Shown: positions 42,326 to 51,354, counted from the stretch's first letter. The stretch is 64,000 nt of DNA from Pseudoxanthomonas sacheonensis (GCF_010093305.1 NZ_PDWS01000016.1:1-64000), one strand, 5' to 3'. Notes: generated from the sequence alone by a model not told the origin. Translations and numbers: made by a program.

Positions 42326-43081
42326 GCTTCACCAACGGATGGGATTGGAAGGATCGGCCGGCGCGGCAGTGCTGCTCCGCAGCCGGCATGAAGATGGGAA
42401 CGACAGGCAAGCGAAAAGCGAGAACGCACGCGGCCGGAGCCCGTGGTGCGCATTGAAAAACGAATGGCGAAAGAACCAGCCGGACGAACAGGCCCGTCGT
42501 AGCGACAGGCGCATCCCGGAACCGCATCGGTAATGACCGCAGAGGAATATCGCGACACTAGTACCCCACCTCCCTGGCAGAAACGCTCCCTGAAACATTA
42601 TCTATCCCCGTGATTGCGTCCCTATCCGGCAAGCGGATGGCGGTCGCGCCTAAGCAGGCGAACGAGCAATCAAGCGGAAAACTAGCTCGATACAACACGC
42701 ATAGTCAAGCACTACTATTGCGCGGGTGTTGCATGCGTCTCAGTTTGAAGTATCGAATCGAGAATTCCGTTCGTGCAAATAGTGCAGTGGCAACGGAGAT
42801 ACAGCGACAACCGTGTTATGGCAGAGGGGTGACTATCGGTAGCTTTCGTTTTTTGGACAACTGTGATTACAGGTATTTCAATACGCTCGATCGACAGCCT
42901 GCGCCCATAAGTCATCCTGAGATTCGCGATGAAAGACACGAATGCACAACTGTGCATCGTCTCTCATAAACAGGAAATCGATAGTCCAGCGAACTGATGG
43001 AAGCACTATCGTTTCCATGCCGTTATTTTCACGCGTGCGCCATTAATGTGCCGTAGGTCTCTTTCTGGCCGTGCCAAGCGC
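42326..43081. other. T4SS operon upstream region, no supported gene
   Basis: 756 nt without a convincing gene separate virB7 from the flavin reductase gene. Its right half is AT-richer. A 119-codon frame (42610-42969) has no ribosome site or recognisable product. I looked for the CpxR-type tandem GTAAA repeat reported upstream of Xanthomonas citri virB7 and did not find one. The main T4SS promoter must lie here. The virD4 gene, which precedes virB7 in Xanthomonas citri, is absent. Confidence 0.55.
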
Positions 43082-43639
43082 ATGAATAAATTCCGCAAAA
43101 GAAATTTTCCGACGGACCAGGTGCGCCGCTTCCTGGAACCAGGCCCCATCGTCCTGGTTAGTTCGGCATGGAAGGAAGAACGCAACCTCATGACCATGGG
43201 CTGGCACATGATGATGGGCTTCGAGCCATCGCTGCTGGCCTGCTATATCTGGGAAGAGAACCACAGTTTCGAAATGATCCGGCGCAGCAAGCAATGCGTG
43301 ATCAATCTACCCACGCTGGATTTGGTGGACGCGGTGGTGGGCATAGGCAACTGCAGCGGTGCCGATACCGACAAGTTCGCCAAATTCGGACTCACCGCGC
43401 AACGCGCCAGCGAGGTGGAGGCGCCGCTGCTGGCGGAGTGCCATTCCAATTTCGAGTGCCAGCTTTACGATGGCAGCCAGGTAGGCAAGCACGGGCTCTT
43501 CATCTGGGAAGTGGTGAAGGCCCATGTCGCGGTCGCGCCCAGGATTCCACGGACCATGCACTACCGCGGCGAAGGCAGGTTCATGGTGTCGGGGCCGGAT
43601 ATCTCGCGGCGCAGCCGCTTCAGACCGGAAAATCTGTAA
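43082..43639 (+). CDS. Flavin reductase-like FMN-binding protein
   Basis: A 185-residue protein of the split-barrel flavin-reductase family (RutF/HpaC-like): PGPIVLVSSAWKEERNLMTM, the flavin-contact GWHMMMGFEPSLLACYIWEE, CVINLPTLDLVDAVVGIGNC, and HYRGEGRFMVSG near the end. Such proteins use NAD(P)H to reduce FMN or bind it tightly. The ATG at 43082 is preferred; an ATG at 43046 would add 12 residues. It stands alone, reading away from the T4SS. Confidence 0.85.
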   Translation: MNKFRKRNFPTDQVRRFLEPGPIVLVSSAWKEERNLMTMGWHMMMGFEPSLLACYIWEENHSFEMIRRSKQCVINLPTLDLVDAVVGIGNCSGADTDKFAKFGLTAQRASEVEAPLLAECHSNFECQLYDGSQVGKHGLFIWEVVKAHVAVAPRIPRTMHYRGEGRFMVSGPDISRRSRFRPENL

Positions 43640-43717
43640 CCCCGACGCCGCTGCGAAGCGATACCGGCGCATTCCGTTTTTATGCGGTCCGGAAAAGGCG
43701 GCTGCGCAAGGCCGCCC

Positions 43718-44005
43718 TCACTGCTTTGTCCGTGATGCAGACCTTGGGTCGGGGCCATCGGACACGTTTGTGGCTGCGCCGGCTTCATCGGTATTCGATG
43801 GCAGCAGTACCGCACGGGCCAGCTTGCGCGGCGGCACAGGAGTCTGCACGCAAAGCTGCGTTGTTGTCGCCGCAGCAGGGGCCGCCGCTGGAGTGCCCGC
43901 AGCGGGCAACGGGCCCAGAAGATGCTGGGGCAGCAGGACCGTCAGCAGCGCCAACAACCAGGCAAGCAGCTTATGCAGAGAGAACAGGAAGTCGGTAATG
44001 CTCAT
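43718..44005 (-). CDS. Possible small membrane protein (low confidence)
   Basis: A 95-residue frame beginning MSITDFLFSLHKLLAWLLAL, one good membrane helix followed by a Pro/Ala-rich region (GPLPAAGTPAAAPAAATT). The opening looks like a real membrane protein, but there is no clear ribosome site and no known family. It may be spurious. Confidence 0.35.
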   Translation of the reverse strand: MSITDFLFSLHKLLAWLLALLTVLLPQHLLGPLPAAGTPAAAPAAATTTQLCVQTPVPPRKLARAVLLPSNTDEAGAATNVSDGPDPRSASRTKQ

Positions 44006-44353
44006 GGCGGCACCCGGCCCGTGTGGAGTGCCGGCGAGAATAGTCGGCGCTTTGCCGGTCTTGGCGGCGGCGGCGACGGGACGCGGGATGGCGCGACGAA
44101 ACGGCGGATTCAGGTACTGGAATCCCCCGGTTGAAGCGGACAGGGCCCCTTGAGGCGCAGGATCCGGCGCCTGGCGACGACTGGCGGAAGCGCCGGCAGG
44201 GGTCGGGGCGGATCGATGCACCGCATCCAACGAAGCCACCAGAAGTTGCGTCTTCGCGAAAACCGCATCCGCATTTCTTCACGTCAGGCCAGTCCCGGCC
44301 CGCGCATGTTGGCGATTGCGGCACAGGTTGCCGCAGCAGCGAAGGAGAACGGT

Positions 44354-44545
44354 TTGAACCAGCACGATCCCAATCCCGGCGCACCTTTCCAACCCCCTGC
44401 CCCGAAACCCGGAGAAACCCCGAATCCCGCACGCGACACGCCGCCTTGGCAGCCCAGCGATCCGGTGTTTCCTCCCCCGCCCGACCCGGGCGTGGATCCC
44501 GATGGCCCGCAGCCCGCCGATCCCGCCCAGCCCGGCGGGTCTTAG
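44354..44545 (+). CDS. Proline-rich small protein with TTG start
   Basis: A 63-residue, Pro/Asp-rich, disordered product (NQHDPNPGAPFQPPAPKP through DPAQPGGS). The start is chosen as TTG at 44354 because AAGGAG lies six bases upstream. Residues are almost all Pro, Asp, Gly, Gln and Ala, with no signal peptide. Function unknown; it resembles short uncharacterised Xanthomonadaceae proteins. It is convergent with the amylase gene. Confidence 0.5.
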   Translation: MNQHDPNPGAPFQPPAPKPGETPNPARDTPPWQPSDPVFPPPPDPGVDPDGPQPADPAQPGGS

Positions 44546-44611
44546 CGCGGCATCGGTTTTTCAGTCGGCCCTTCGGAGTACTGTGCGCGGCATCCGCGGC
44601 ACGGGTGTTGG

Positions 44612-46459
44612 CTATTCGATGCCGATGATCGTCGCCGCGTTGCCCGCCAGTTCCAGCGTCGTCCCCAGCGCAACGGTTTTTCCGGTCAACGCATCGCGGC
44701 CCTTGCTGCCGGTCTTGATGAATCGGCCGAACCGTTCCAGCGCCAGCGTCGCGGGTTCGGCATTCTTGTTCAGCGCCACCATGACCGTGTCGTTGCCGTC
44801 GTAGCGGAAGTAGACGTACACGCCGCCTGCCGGTGCGAAGTGCTGCAGTTCGCCGTGCTGCACCACCGGGGCGCTCCTGCGCCAGCGAAGCAGTCGCCGC
44901 AGGTAATCCTGCGCCTCGCGTTCGGCTGCCGACAGGCCGTCGCCGGTGAAGGCGTTCTTCGTATCGCCCGCCCAGCCGCCTGGCATGTCGGCGCGGATCT
45001 TGCCGTCCTCCCGTTCGCGCGGTCCTTCCAGCAGTATTTCCGAGCCATAGAAGAACTGCGGCGTGCCCCGCACGGTGGCAAGGTAGGCCATCGCCATCTT
45101 GAACAGGGCCACATCCCCCTTCACGTTGGCCAGCAGGCGCGTGGTGTCGTGGTTCTCGGCGAATACGACCAAGCGGCCCGCGTCGGGATACAGGTAGTCG
45201 TTGGCCAGCGCTTCGTACAACCGTATCCAGCCCGTGTCCGCGCCCTCCGGTTCGTTCAACGCATCGCGCAATGCGGTGTGCACGGGGAAATCCATCATGC
45301 TGGGCATATGCGGAACATGGCCGTCCGGATTGACCTTGCCGCGTTGCCAGTGCGCGACCGTGGCGGGGTTGGCGCTCCACTCCTCACCGACCATGCTGAA
45401 ATCCGGATATTCGTCGAGCACCGCCTTGCCCCATGCGCTGAGGAATTGCGCATCGGCATAACCGAAAGTGTCCTCGCGGATGCCGGACAGGCCGGCATAT
45501 TCGATCCACCACAGACTGTTCTGGATCAGATAGGTGGCCAGGCGCGGATTGCGCTGGTTGAGGTCGGGCATCCCGGGCGAGAACCAGCCTTCCACGAAGT
45601 CCGCGCGGTCTTGCGGCGCCGCGTGCGGATCCTGCACCGTGGTGCGGCGGTGATTGGTGGGCGCGAACTTGCCGCCGTGGTTGATCCAGTCCGGCGTGGG
45701 CAGGTCGCGCATCCACCAGTGGTTGGAGCCGATGTGGTTCAGCACCACATCCATGATCAGGCCCACGCCTTTGGCCCGCGCGCTGCGGGATAGCGCACGG
45801 TAGTCCTCGTTGCTGCCGAAGCGCGGGTCGACGCGGTACAGGTCGGTGATGGCGTAGCCGTGATAGGAGAAGTCAGGCTGGTCGTTTTCCAGCAGCGGCG
45901 TGGACCAGAGCTGGGTGAAGCCCATCCCGGCGATGTAGTCGATGCTTTTCGCGATGCCCGCGATATCCCCGCCATGGCGTCCATTGGGCGAAGCGCGATC
46001 GGCTGGCTCGCGCATGGTTGCGAGCGTGTCGTTGCCGGGATCGCCATTGGCGAAGCGGTCCGGGGTGATCAGATAGATGGCGTCGGAAGGGTCGAACCCC
46101 TTGCGCGCCGCCGACCCCGGCTCGCGCGCGTCCAGGCGGAACGGATGGTGCGACACCACACGGTCGCCGTCTAGGAACTCGATATCGAACGTACCTGGAC
46201 TGGCGCTGTCCGCGATCTCCAGGCTGACGAACAGATAGTTGGGGTTGTCCACCCGCTGCACGTCGACCACGCTCACGCCAGGCCGCGACAACCGGGGCTT
46301 CAATGGTCCGATCGCGTCGCCGTGCACCATCAGTTCGATGCGTGAATGCTTCATTCCCACCCACCAGCTGGCGGGTTCCAGATGGTCGATGGCGACGTCG
46401 CGCGCGGATGCCGACGCGCTGAGCATCAGGCCGAAACACAATGCGACCGCTGCTTTCAT
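44612..46459 (-). CDS. Exported GH13 alpha-amylase / cyclomaltodextrinase-like enzyme
   Basis: A 615-residue secreted glycosidase. Signal MKAAVALCFGLMLSASASA, an N-terminal Ig-like cyclomaltodextrinase domain (residues 20-105, DHLEPASWWVGMKHSRIELM), then the GH13 barrel: DVVLNHIGSNHWW, nucleophile Asp in GIREDTFGYA, acid/base Glu in SMVGEEWS and FAENHDTTR, followed by a C-terminal beta domain. It would cleave alpha-1,4-glucans or cyclodextrins in the periplasm or outside. The start may be ATG 46474 (five residues more). A single gene. Confidence 0.92.
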   Translation of the reverse strand: MKAAVALCFGLMLSASASARDVAIDHLEPASWWVGMKHSRIELMVHGDAIGPLKPRLSRPGVSVVDVQRVDNPNYLFVSLEIADSASPGTFDIEFLDGDRVVSHHPFRLDAREPGSAARKGFDPSDAIYLITPDRFANGDPGNDTLATMREPADRASPNGRHGGDIAGIAKSIDYIAGMGFTQLWSTPLLENDQPDFSYHGYAITDLYRVDPRFGSNEDYRALSRSARAKGVGLIMDVVLNHIGSNHWWMRDLPTPDWINHGGKFAPTNHRRTTVQDPHAAPQDRADFVEGWFSPGMPDLNQRNPRLATYLIQNSLWWIEYAGLSGIREDTFGYADAQFLSAWGKAVLDEYPDFSMVGEEWSANPATVAHWQRGKVNPDGHVPHMPSMMDFPVHTALRDALNEPEGADTGWIRLYEALANDYLYPDAGRLVVFAENHDTTRLLANVKGDVALFKMAMAYLATVRGTPQFFYGSEILLEGPREREDGKIRADMPGGWAGDTKNAFTGDGLSAAEREAQDYLRRLLRWRRSAPVVQHGELQHFAPAGGVYVYFRYDGNDTVMVALNKNAEPATLALERFGRFIKTGSKGRDALTGKTVALGTTLELAGNAATIIGIE

Positions 46460-46610
46460 ACGGACTGCCTGCATACGGGATTCCCGAGGGCCGTCGAATG
46501 GCGGATGCATTCGCGGGATGCGGCGAGGCTACAAGCCGGAGCCGCTGGCGGGAAATGAATTCGTATGTACTGCGACGCAGCAGCATGGTGCCTGGCTTCC
46601 GACGAATCGC

Positions 46611-46643
46611 AAAACAAGGACGGCGGCCTTGCGGCCGCCGTCC
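46611..46643 (-). terminator. Terminator after the Gly/Lys-tailed protein
   Basis: An 11-bp perfect stem (GGACGGCGGCC / GGCCGCCGTCC) with a four-base loop; on the minus strand it is followed by TTGTTTT. It lies 28 nt past the stop of the gene that begins at 47324. Confidence 0.85.
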
Positions 46644-46670
46644 TTCGTTCCTGCAATCGCACCGAGCGGA

Positions 46671-47324
46671 TTACTTGCCCTTGCCGTTGCCTTTTTCCTT
46701 TCCGCTTCCGTTGCCTTGGTCCTTCCCCTTGCCTTTGCCCTTGTCGCCGTGATCGTCGCTGTCGTGACCCGACTTTCCATGCCCATGATCGGCGGCAGGA
46801 CGTGGAGCGTTGCCCTTGCCCTGCGACTTGCCAGGACCGTGCTTGGACCAGTCGACATGCACGGGGCGGTCGACGACGACCGGGTAACCCCATCGCCCAT
46901 AAGTGGACGCCGTGCCGCGCTTCAGGGCATGGAAGGCCGGAGAGCCCGGTTTGATGCCGTAGTGCTTGGCCACGTTGCCCCAGCCCAGACCGGGATTACG
47001 GTCGTACTCGCGCACTACGTTCACGCAGGGAATGCCCAGCGAATGGGCCAATGCGCAGGCGTAATAAACGTCTGCAGGTGCCCAGCGACGATTATCGAGC
47101 AACTCGACGATCAGGCTGCGCGGCGCGCCGTAATAGCCGGTCATCTCGCCCACGAATGGATCGCGGTAGCGCCGGCCATAGTCGTTGATTTCGCCCAGGC
47201 GTGTGTCCACCCATACGTCGCCGGTGCGGATGTTGTAGCCCACCGTCTGCGCCGAAGCCGCAGCGCCGATGCCCAGCCCCACCGCCAATGCGGCAGCCAG
47301 TCCGATCTTCTTCAATGTCTTCAT
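46671..47324 (-). CDS. Exported protein with Gly/Lys/Asp-rich low-complexity tail
   Basis: A 217-residue protein: signal MKTLKKIGLAAALAVGLGIG (cleaved after ASA), an ordered domain to about residue 145 (YNIRTGDVWVDTRLGEINDY, SLIVELLDNRRWAPADVYYA, NPGLGWGNVAKHYGIKPGS), and then about 60 residues made of Lys, Gly, Asp, His and Ser (HGHGKSGHDSDDHGDKGKGK). The His/Asp-rich part could bind metal, the Lys/Gly part polyanions; both are guesses. The strong AAGGAGG supports the ATG at 47324. Family unrecognised. Confidence 0.75.
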   Translation of the reverse strand: MKTLKKIGLAAALAVGLGIGAAASAQTVGYNIRTGDVWVDTRLGEINDYGRRYRDPFVGEMTGYYGAPRSLIVELLDNRRWAPADVYYACALAHSLGIPCVNVVREYDRNPGLGWGNVAKHYGIKPGSPAFHALKRGTASTYGRWGYPVVVDRPVHVDWSKHGPGKSQGKGNAPRPAADHGHGKSGHDSDDHGDKGKGKGKDQGNGSGKEKGNGKGK

Positions 47325-47481
47325 CACTTGTCCCTCCTTGTGAAAGTGGAGCAAGTGTCGGCGCGGCCGGGTGAATCGGACCTTACGGAATCGTTATCCG
47401 CTCATCGCCCACGGACGCGGTTAAGCAAGCGCCACCCCTGCCCAGCCGCTCCTCCTTATAAATTCATCGATAAGGAGCGCC

Positions 47482-48474
47482 TCAATAAGGAGAGCCGCCC
47501 GCTTGGGAGGAACCAAGCACACCGGCTTCGACGGATACCGTATAAGTGGTCCCGCCAACAGGCATCCAGTTGGAGAGATCGAAACCGTCGCCGGCGGCAA
47601 TGCGCGCAACGCCGATATTGCGGTAGGTCAGCGGTTGCCTGGCTGCGCAAACCTGCGGCAATCCCGGCGCCTGCAGGAAGTAGACCTTCCCCGAACCCAC
47701 CACGCTGGCATAGCCTCCGTTGGCCACCAGCAGTGCGGTCATTTCATCCACGGCGATGCCGCGCGGCGCGGCGCTCCAGCCGTAGGCCGCCACCCGGCAC
47801 AGGAAGGCGATGTCGCGGCCCATGCGGTCGCGCGCGGCGAAGTGCGGATCTCCGATCACGCCCTGCAGCGACGGCACGCCAGCGAAGTCGCGATCGAAAG
47901 TCATGTAACGGTTGAACGGATCGGCCACGGCCTGGCTGCTGGTCACGCCCTGGCTGGCCTGCGCGGTGTAGACGAACTGGGTCAGCACATTGAGTCCGGC
48001 GCTGGTTCCGCCCACCGGCACGCCCTGCGCGATCCGCGTGTTGAGGGTGGACTGCACCGGGGTGTTCTTCCAGAAGCCGATGTAGTTGGACTGGTCGCCG
48101 CCTGCGATCCACACCACTTCGGCCTGGGCGATGATCGCCGCCACCGCCGGCAGATTGGCGGCCGCAGTGCTGGGAATGATCAGCGTGGCGACCGAGTTGG
48201 CGTTCGGGCACAGATCGCGCACATAAGGGTTGTAGGCATCGGTGCCGGTGGCACGGATCACCAGGAAGTCGCCATTGCCGCCCAGACCGCACAGCCATTG
48301 GAAAGCCTGATCGACATCGGTGCCTCCGCCCATCAGCACCACGCCGGGAGTAGTGGCCGGCGCTACATCGGCGGCATTGCCGACGCGCAGATAGGTATAA
48401 GGCGGAGCTTTTGCGGCAAGCGCGGGAGCGGCCAGAACGAAAGCGGACAAGAGCACCAGCAGGCAACGCAGCAT
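47482..48474 (-). CDS. Exported cyanophycinase-like S51 peptidase
   Basis: A 330-residue protein with signal MLRCLLVLLSAFVLAAPALA. The serine nucleophile elbow GGTSAGLNVL and the upstream VVWIAGGDQSNYIGFW are the family signature, and AVDEMTALLVANGG near residue 255 fits as well. Extracellular cyanophycinases cut the Asp-Arg storage polymer cyanophycin; substrate identity is uncertain here. There is no cyanophycin synthetase in the window. The ATG at 48474 has GAGGTG upstream. Confidence 0.85.
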   Translation of the reverse strand: MLRCLLVLLSAFVLAAPALAAKAPPYTYLRVGNAADVAPATTPGVVLMGGGTDVDQAFQWLCGLGGNGDFLVIRATGTDAYNPYVRDLCPNANSVATLIIPSTAAANLPAVAAIIAQAEVVWIAGGDQSNYIGFWKNTPVQSTLNTRIAQGVPVGGTSAGLNVLTQFVYTAQASQGVTSSQAVADPFNRYMTFDRDFAGVPSLQGVIGDPHFAARDRMGRDIAFLCRVAAYGWSAAPRGIAVDEMTALLVANGGYASVVGSGKVYFLQAPGLPQVCAARQPLTYRNIGVARIAAGDGFDLSNWMPVGGTTYTVSVEAGVLGSSQAGGSPY

Positions 48475-48602
48475 GGAACACCTCGTAGTCGGAGCGATCT
48501 GTGCCGGAGTGTGCATAGGTCTCCTCGGCTATACAAGCTGCGTTGCGGGGGTAGTTCTCCGTCCATCGTTCGATTGCGTACGGATCGCCGTGGACGATGC
48601 GA

Positions 48603-49085
48603 TCACCATTCGATCAATCGGGAGCGGTCCCATACCGCGACCTCCCTGTCCGTGGCCTGGTCGTAGATCGAGAACTTGAGCGTCCTGGATTCGTCGCCGG
48701 ACAGGAAGAAGCAGGCCGTATCGCGCGCAAGCGATTCCTTCGCCTGTAGTGCGCTCTTTTCCCATGCGGGTCCCACCCAGAGTATCGGACGGCCGTTGTC
48801 GGCGGAGGCATTGATCACCATTCCCGACGGGATGCCGGCTTCGAGTTTGGCGCGGCACTCCTGCAAGCGCGCTGCGGTCTGTGCCGGGCTGGGCTTTGCG
48901 GCGTCCGCCACAGGCGGGGGTGCAACGGCGGAAGTCGCGGGAGCGTCGGCGGCAGGCGAACATGCGCCGAGCAGGAACAGGATCGAGAGTACGGAAATCG
49001 CCGCACGGGCCTTCGGCAACCCTTGTGATCTGAAGCCAGTGTGCGGCATTGCGGCGCATGGAAGCTGTGGCTTTTTTCGATCCAT
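48603..49085 (-). CDS. Putative lipoprotein of unknown function
   Basis: A 160-residue protein with an unusually long N-region (MDRKKPQLPCAAMPHTGFRS) before the hydrophobic segment AISVLSILFLLGAC, whose lipobox Cys is residue 42. A Pro/Ala linker leads to a small domain (RLQECRAKLEAGIPSGMVIN, LARDTACFFLSGDE) with two Cys. AGGAG six bases before ATG 49085 supports the long form; ATG 49049 would give a more typical signal peptide. Family unknown. Confidence 0.6.
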   Translation of the reverse strand: MDRKKPQLPCAAMPHTGFRSQGLPKARAAISVLSILFLLGACSPAADAPATSAVAPPPVADAAKPSPAQTAARLQECRAKLEAGIPSGMVINASADNGRPILWVGPAWEKSALQAKESLARDTACFFLSGDESRTLKFSIYDQATDREVAVWDRSRLIEW

Positions 49086-49129
49086 TCCGGTCTCCTGGCT
49101 ATTAGGGAAGGCCCAAACAACCCTGCTCC

Positions 49130-49203
49130 TGTCATCCCGAGCGTAGCGAGGGATCTGCTGTATTGCGGGTAAAAACAGATCCCTCGCTACGCTCGGGATG
49201 ACA
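49130..49203. repeat. Inverted-pair repeat, TGTCATCCCGAGCGTAGCGA family
   Basis: Arms 49130-49157 and 49176-49203 are perfect 28-nt reverse complements with an 18-nt loop. This family is unrelated in sequence to the GTAGG elements and occurs once in the window. It lies between two minus-strand genes and could act as a processing hairpin. Confidence 0.8.
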
Positions 49204-49317
49204 TTCGAATTGTTGAGAGGTTCCTTGGACGCATCCTGACCAAAGCTTCCGTCCGATTCAAGCCGTCTTCCGCGGTTGCGGCGGATCCACGCGCATGGCA
49301 ATAGCCTCGAAGGCGGC

Positions 49318-49716
49318 TTAGCCGATCTGCGTGGCCAGTTTCTTCGGCGCCAGCAGGCAATAACTTCCGGCAAGGAGGTCGGACACCTCGTCCCAATCGG
49401 TTTCCGCATCGATCGCCATGCCGGCGATATCCGGCCACCACACCGGTTTGAAGAAGGGCGGCTTGGAGAATCGGGGCGCTTCGAGTCTTGCGCTGGAGCG
49501 GAAAGTCAGCACGGTCATGGGCCCTTCGGATTTCGCGGCGCGCGCATAGGCCGGCGGCCAACCCGAATCGATCATCAACACGTGGGCGAAATTCTTCTTC
49601 CGGATCATCCAGCGCGTCCCCACCCAGGCCTGCTCTTCGTAGGCTTCCGGAAATTCCAGGCAGATCGCGCGCAGGCGGAAGACGATCGGTTCGGAGACGG
49701 TAGCGCGGGCGTTCAC
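49318..49716 (-). CDS. MmcQ/YjbR-family protein, first copy
   Basis: A 132-residue protein of the YjbR (CyaY-like) fold: FRLRAICLEFPEAYEEQAW, RWMIRKKNFAHVLMID, FFKPVWWPDIAGMAID and DWDEVSDLLAGSYCLLAPKK. It may bind DNA, but the family function is unproven. The start is GTG 49716, with GGAGG nine bases upstream. A second, distant member of the family is encoded at 50946. Confidence 0.75.
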   Translation of the reverse strand: MNARATVSEPIVFRLRAICLEFPEAYEEQAWVGTRWMIRKKNFAHVLMIDSGWPPAYARAAKSEGPMTVLTFRSSARLEAPRFSKPPFFKPVWWPDIAGMAIDAETDWDEVSDLLAGSYCLLAPKKLATQIG

Positions 49717-49872
49717 TTCATCTTCCCTCCGGAAAGACCCGGCAGCGACTATAGCTTTTGCGGGCAGCCCCAAAAAGCTTTGTTTTGCACAAGTTGTCCG
49801 CTTGCCGTTCGCCTATTGGAGTGGTTCTTCCGATCGGATACGTTCGAAAGGACGACCCCGGACTAAAACGAT

Positions 49873-50355
49873 ATGACGACCCACCGACTGTACGCGTTGG
49901 CTTGCGCCGCCGCCCTGCTGACGATCTCCCTTGTCGCCAAGTCGGCCGATGCGCCGACGCGGACCGCGGACATCCTTGCCCAGCAGCAGACTATCCGCAC
50001 CGACATGAAGGCCAAGCGGGACCGCTACGCGAACCTGCCGCGCGATGCGCAGAAATCCGTTCTGTCCGATCAGGAAAAACTGGAGAAACTGCTGGAAGGC
50101 AAGGCCGATACTTCGCAACTCGCGTCCGCCGACCAGGCCGAGGTCCGCAGATTGATGGCGCGGATCGAGGCGACCATCAGGAACAACCAGGACGAACGCC
50201 TGGTCTGTATGCAGGAGGCCAGGACCGGGAGCAATTACGTCACCCGCGTCTGCCGTACGCCCACCGAGATCCGCGCACGGAAAGAAGCCGACGAGAAACT
50301 GCTCAAGGAAGAGGCCTCACGATTGAAGTGCACCGAGGCCGCCGGCTGCGTCTGA
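49873..50355 (+). CDS. Exported hypothetical protein
   Basis: A 160-residue protein with signal MTTHRLYALACAAALLTISL, then a charged, helical chain (DILAQQQTIRTDMKAKRDRY, DQAEVRRLMARIEATIRNNQ) and a Cys-containing end (RLVCMQEARTGSNYVTRVCR, LKCTEAAGCV; four Cys). I recognise no domain, but the GSNYVTRVCRTP piece recurs in secreted Xanthomonadaceae proteins in my memory. Confidence 0.65.
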   Translation: MTTHRLYALACAAALLTISLVAKSADAPTRTADILAQQQTIRTDMKAKRDRYANLPRDAQKSVLSDQEKLEKLLEGKADTSQLASADQAEVRRLMARIEATIRNNQDERLVCMQEARTGSNYVTRVCRTPTEIRARKEADEKLLKEEASRLKCTEAAGCV

Positions 50356-50436
50356 GGAAATCGCCGCCTGCACCGGCCTGCGGCCAACGGTAAACTGTGC
50401 TCCGCCTGGGTAGCCCGGGCGGCCCACAGGACGGAC

Positions 50437-50904
50437 ATGATCAACAACGATGTGATGCGCAGCATCCGCTACATGCTGGACCTCGGCGACGGCAAGGTGG
50501 CCGAGATCATCCAGCTGGCCGATGCGGATTTCCCGATCGAGAAGGCGCAGGTGCACGCGCTGCTGAAGAAAGAGGAGGAAGACGGGTTCGTCGCCTGCAG
50601 CGATCGCGTGCTCGCGCATTTCCTCGATGGACTGGTGTTCTACTACCGTGGGCGGGACGAAAGCCTGCCGCCGCGCCCGGTGGAAACCCGCATCACCAAC
50701 AACGTGGTGCTGAAGAAGCTGCGTGTCGCCTTCCAGCTTAAGGACGTGGACATGCATGAGGTGTTCGCGGCGGCAGGATTTCCGCTGACCAAGCCGGAAC
50801 TGACCGCCCTGTTCCGCCAGGCCGACCACAAGCATTACCGCCCCTGCGGCGACCAGATACTCCGTAATTTCCTGAAGGGGTTGACGGTGCGTTTCCGAGG
50901 CTGA
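50437..50904 (+). CDS. DUF1456 (YehS-like) protein
   Basis: A 155-residue cytoplasmic protein with two repeats of about 70 residues, each starting with a NNxVxxxxR segment: NNDVMRSIRYMLDLGDGKVA and NNVVLKKLRVAFQLKDVDMH, and each holding a FLxGL end (HFLDGLVFYYRG, NFLKGLTVRFRG). This is diagnostic of DUF1456/YehS. Function unknown. Confidence 0.9.
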   Translation: MINNDVMRSIRYMLDLGDGKVAEIIQLADADFPIEKAQVHALLKKEEEDGFVACSDRVLAHFLDGLVFYYRGRDESLPPRPVETRITNNVVLKKLRVAFQLKDVDMHEVFAAAGFPLTKPELTALFRQADHKHYRPCGDQILRNFLKGLTVRFRG

Positions 50905-50945
50905 GAGAACTACGCATCCCTCGTTCCGCTTCCTTGATCAGACCT

Positions 50946-51311
50946 ATGGACACGAAGCAACTCAAGGAATTCTGCGCGCGCCTTCCCGGCGCCGCTTGGC
51001 AACTGCATGACGCGCCCGCCAATATCCTGGTCTACAGCGTGGGCGGAAAGCGCTTCGCCCATTTCAAGACCAGCCAGCCCGAGCAGTGGCGTTTCAGCAT
51101 CAAGGTTTCGCCGGAACGCTTCCTGGAGCTGACCGACGTTCCCGGCATCAAGCCCGCACGTTGGCTGGCCCGCTTCCGCTGGATCACGATAGTGGATGTG
51201 CGCAGCATGCCGGACGACTATCTGCGCGAACTGGTGGAATGGTCGTACCGCAAGGCACTGGGTTCGTTGAGCAAAAAGCGCAGAGCTGCGCTGCTATCGT
51301 CCTTATCCTGA
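50946..51311 (+). CDS. MmcQ/YjbR-family protein, second copy
   Basis: A 121-residue protein: MDTKQLKEFCARLPGAAW, VYSVGGKRFAHFKTSQPEQW, VSPERFLELTDVPGIKPARW and ELVEWSYRKALGSLSKKRRA fit the YjbR fold closely. It is related in fold, not in close sequence, to the copy at 49318-49716. The ATG at 50946 is preferred over a TTG four codons earlier. Confidence 0.85.
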   Translation: MDTKQLKEFCARLPGAAWQLHDAPANILVYSVGGKRFAHFKTSQPEQWRFSIKVSPERFLELTDVPGIKPARWLARFRWITIVDVRSMPDDYLRELVEWSYRKALGSLSKKRRAALLSSLS

Positions 51312-51321
51312 AAACGGACCG

Positions 51322-51339
51322 CAGGCAGCGAACTGCCTG
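51322..51339 (-). terminator. Weak terminator-like hairpin after the TonB receptor gene
   Basis: A 7-bp stem (CAGGCAG / CTGCCTG) with a four-base loop, 15 nt past the receptor stop. On the minus strand TTTTC follows after eight bases, so it is imperfect. Confidence 0.45.
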
Positions 51340-51354
51340 AGGCCAATCCTTCAG

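Noticed and set aside
42610-42969. 119-codon plus-strand gene upstream of the T4SS
   Set aside because: No ribosome site, no domain, erratic amino-acid composition; probably chance in AT-richer DNA.
42326-43081. CpxR tandem GTAAA box upstream of virB7
   Set aside because: No pair of GTAAA/TTTAC half-sites at the required spacing was found by eye.
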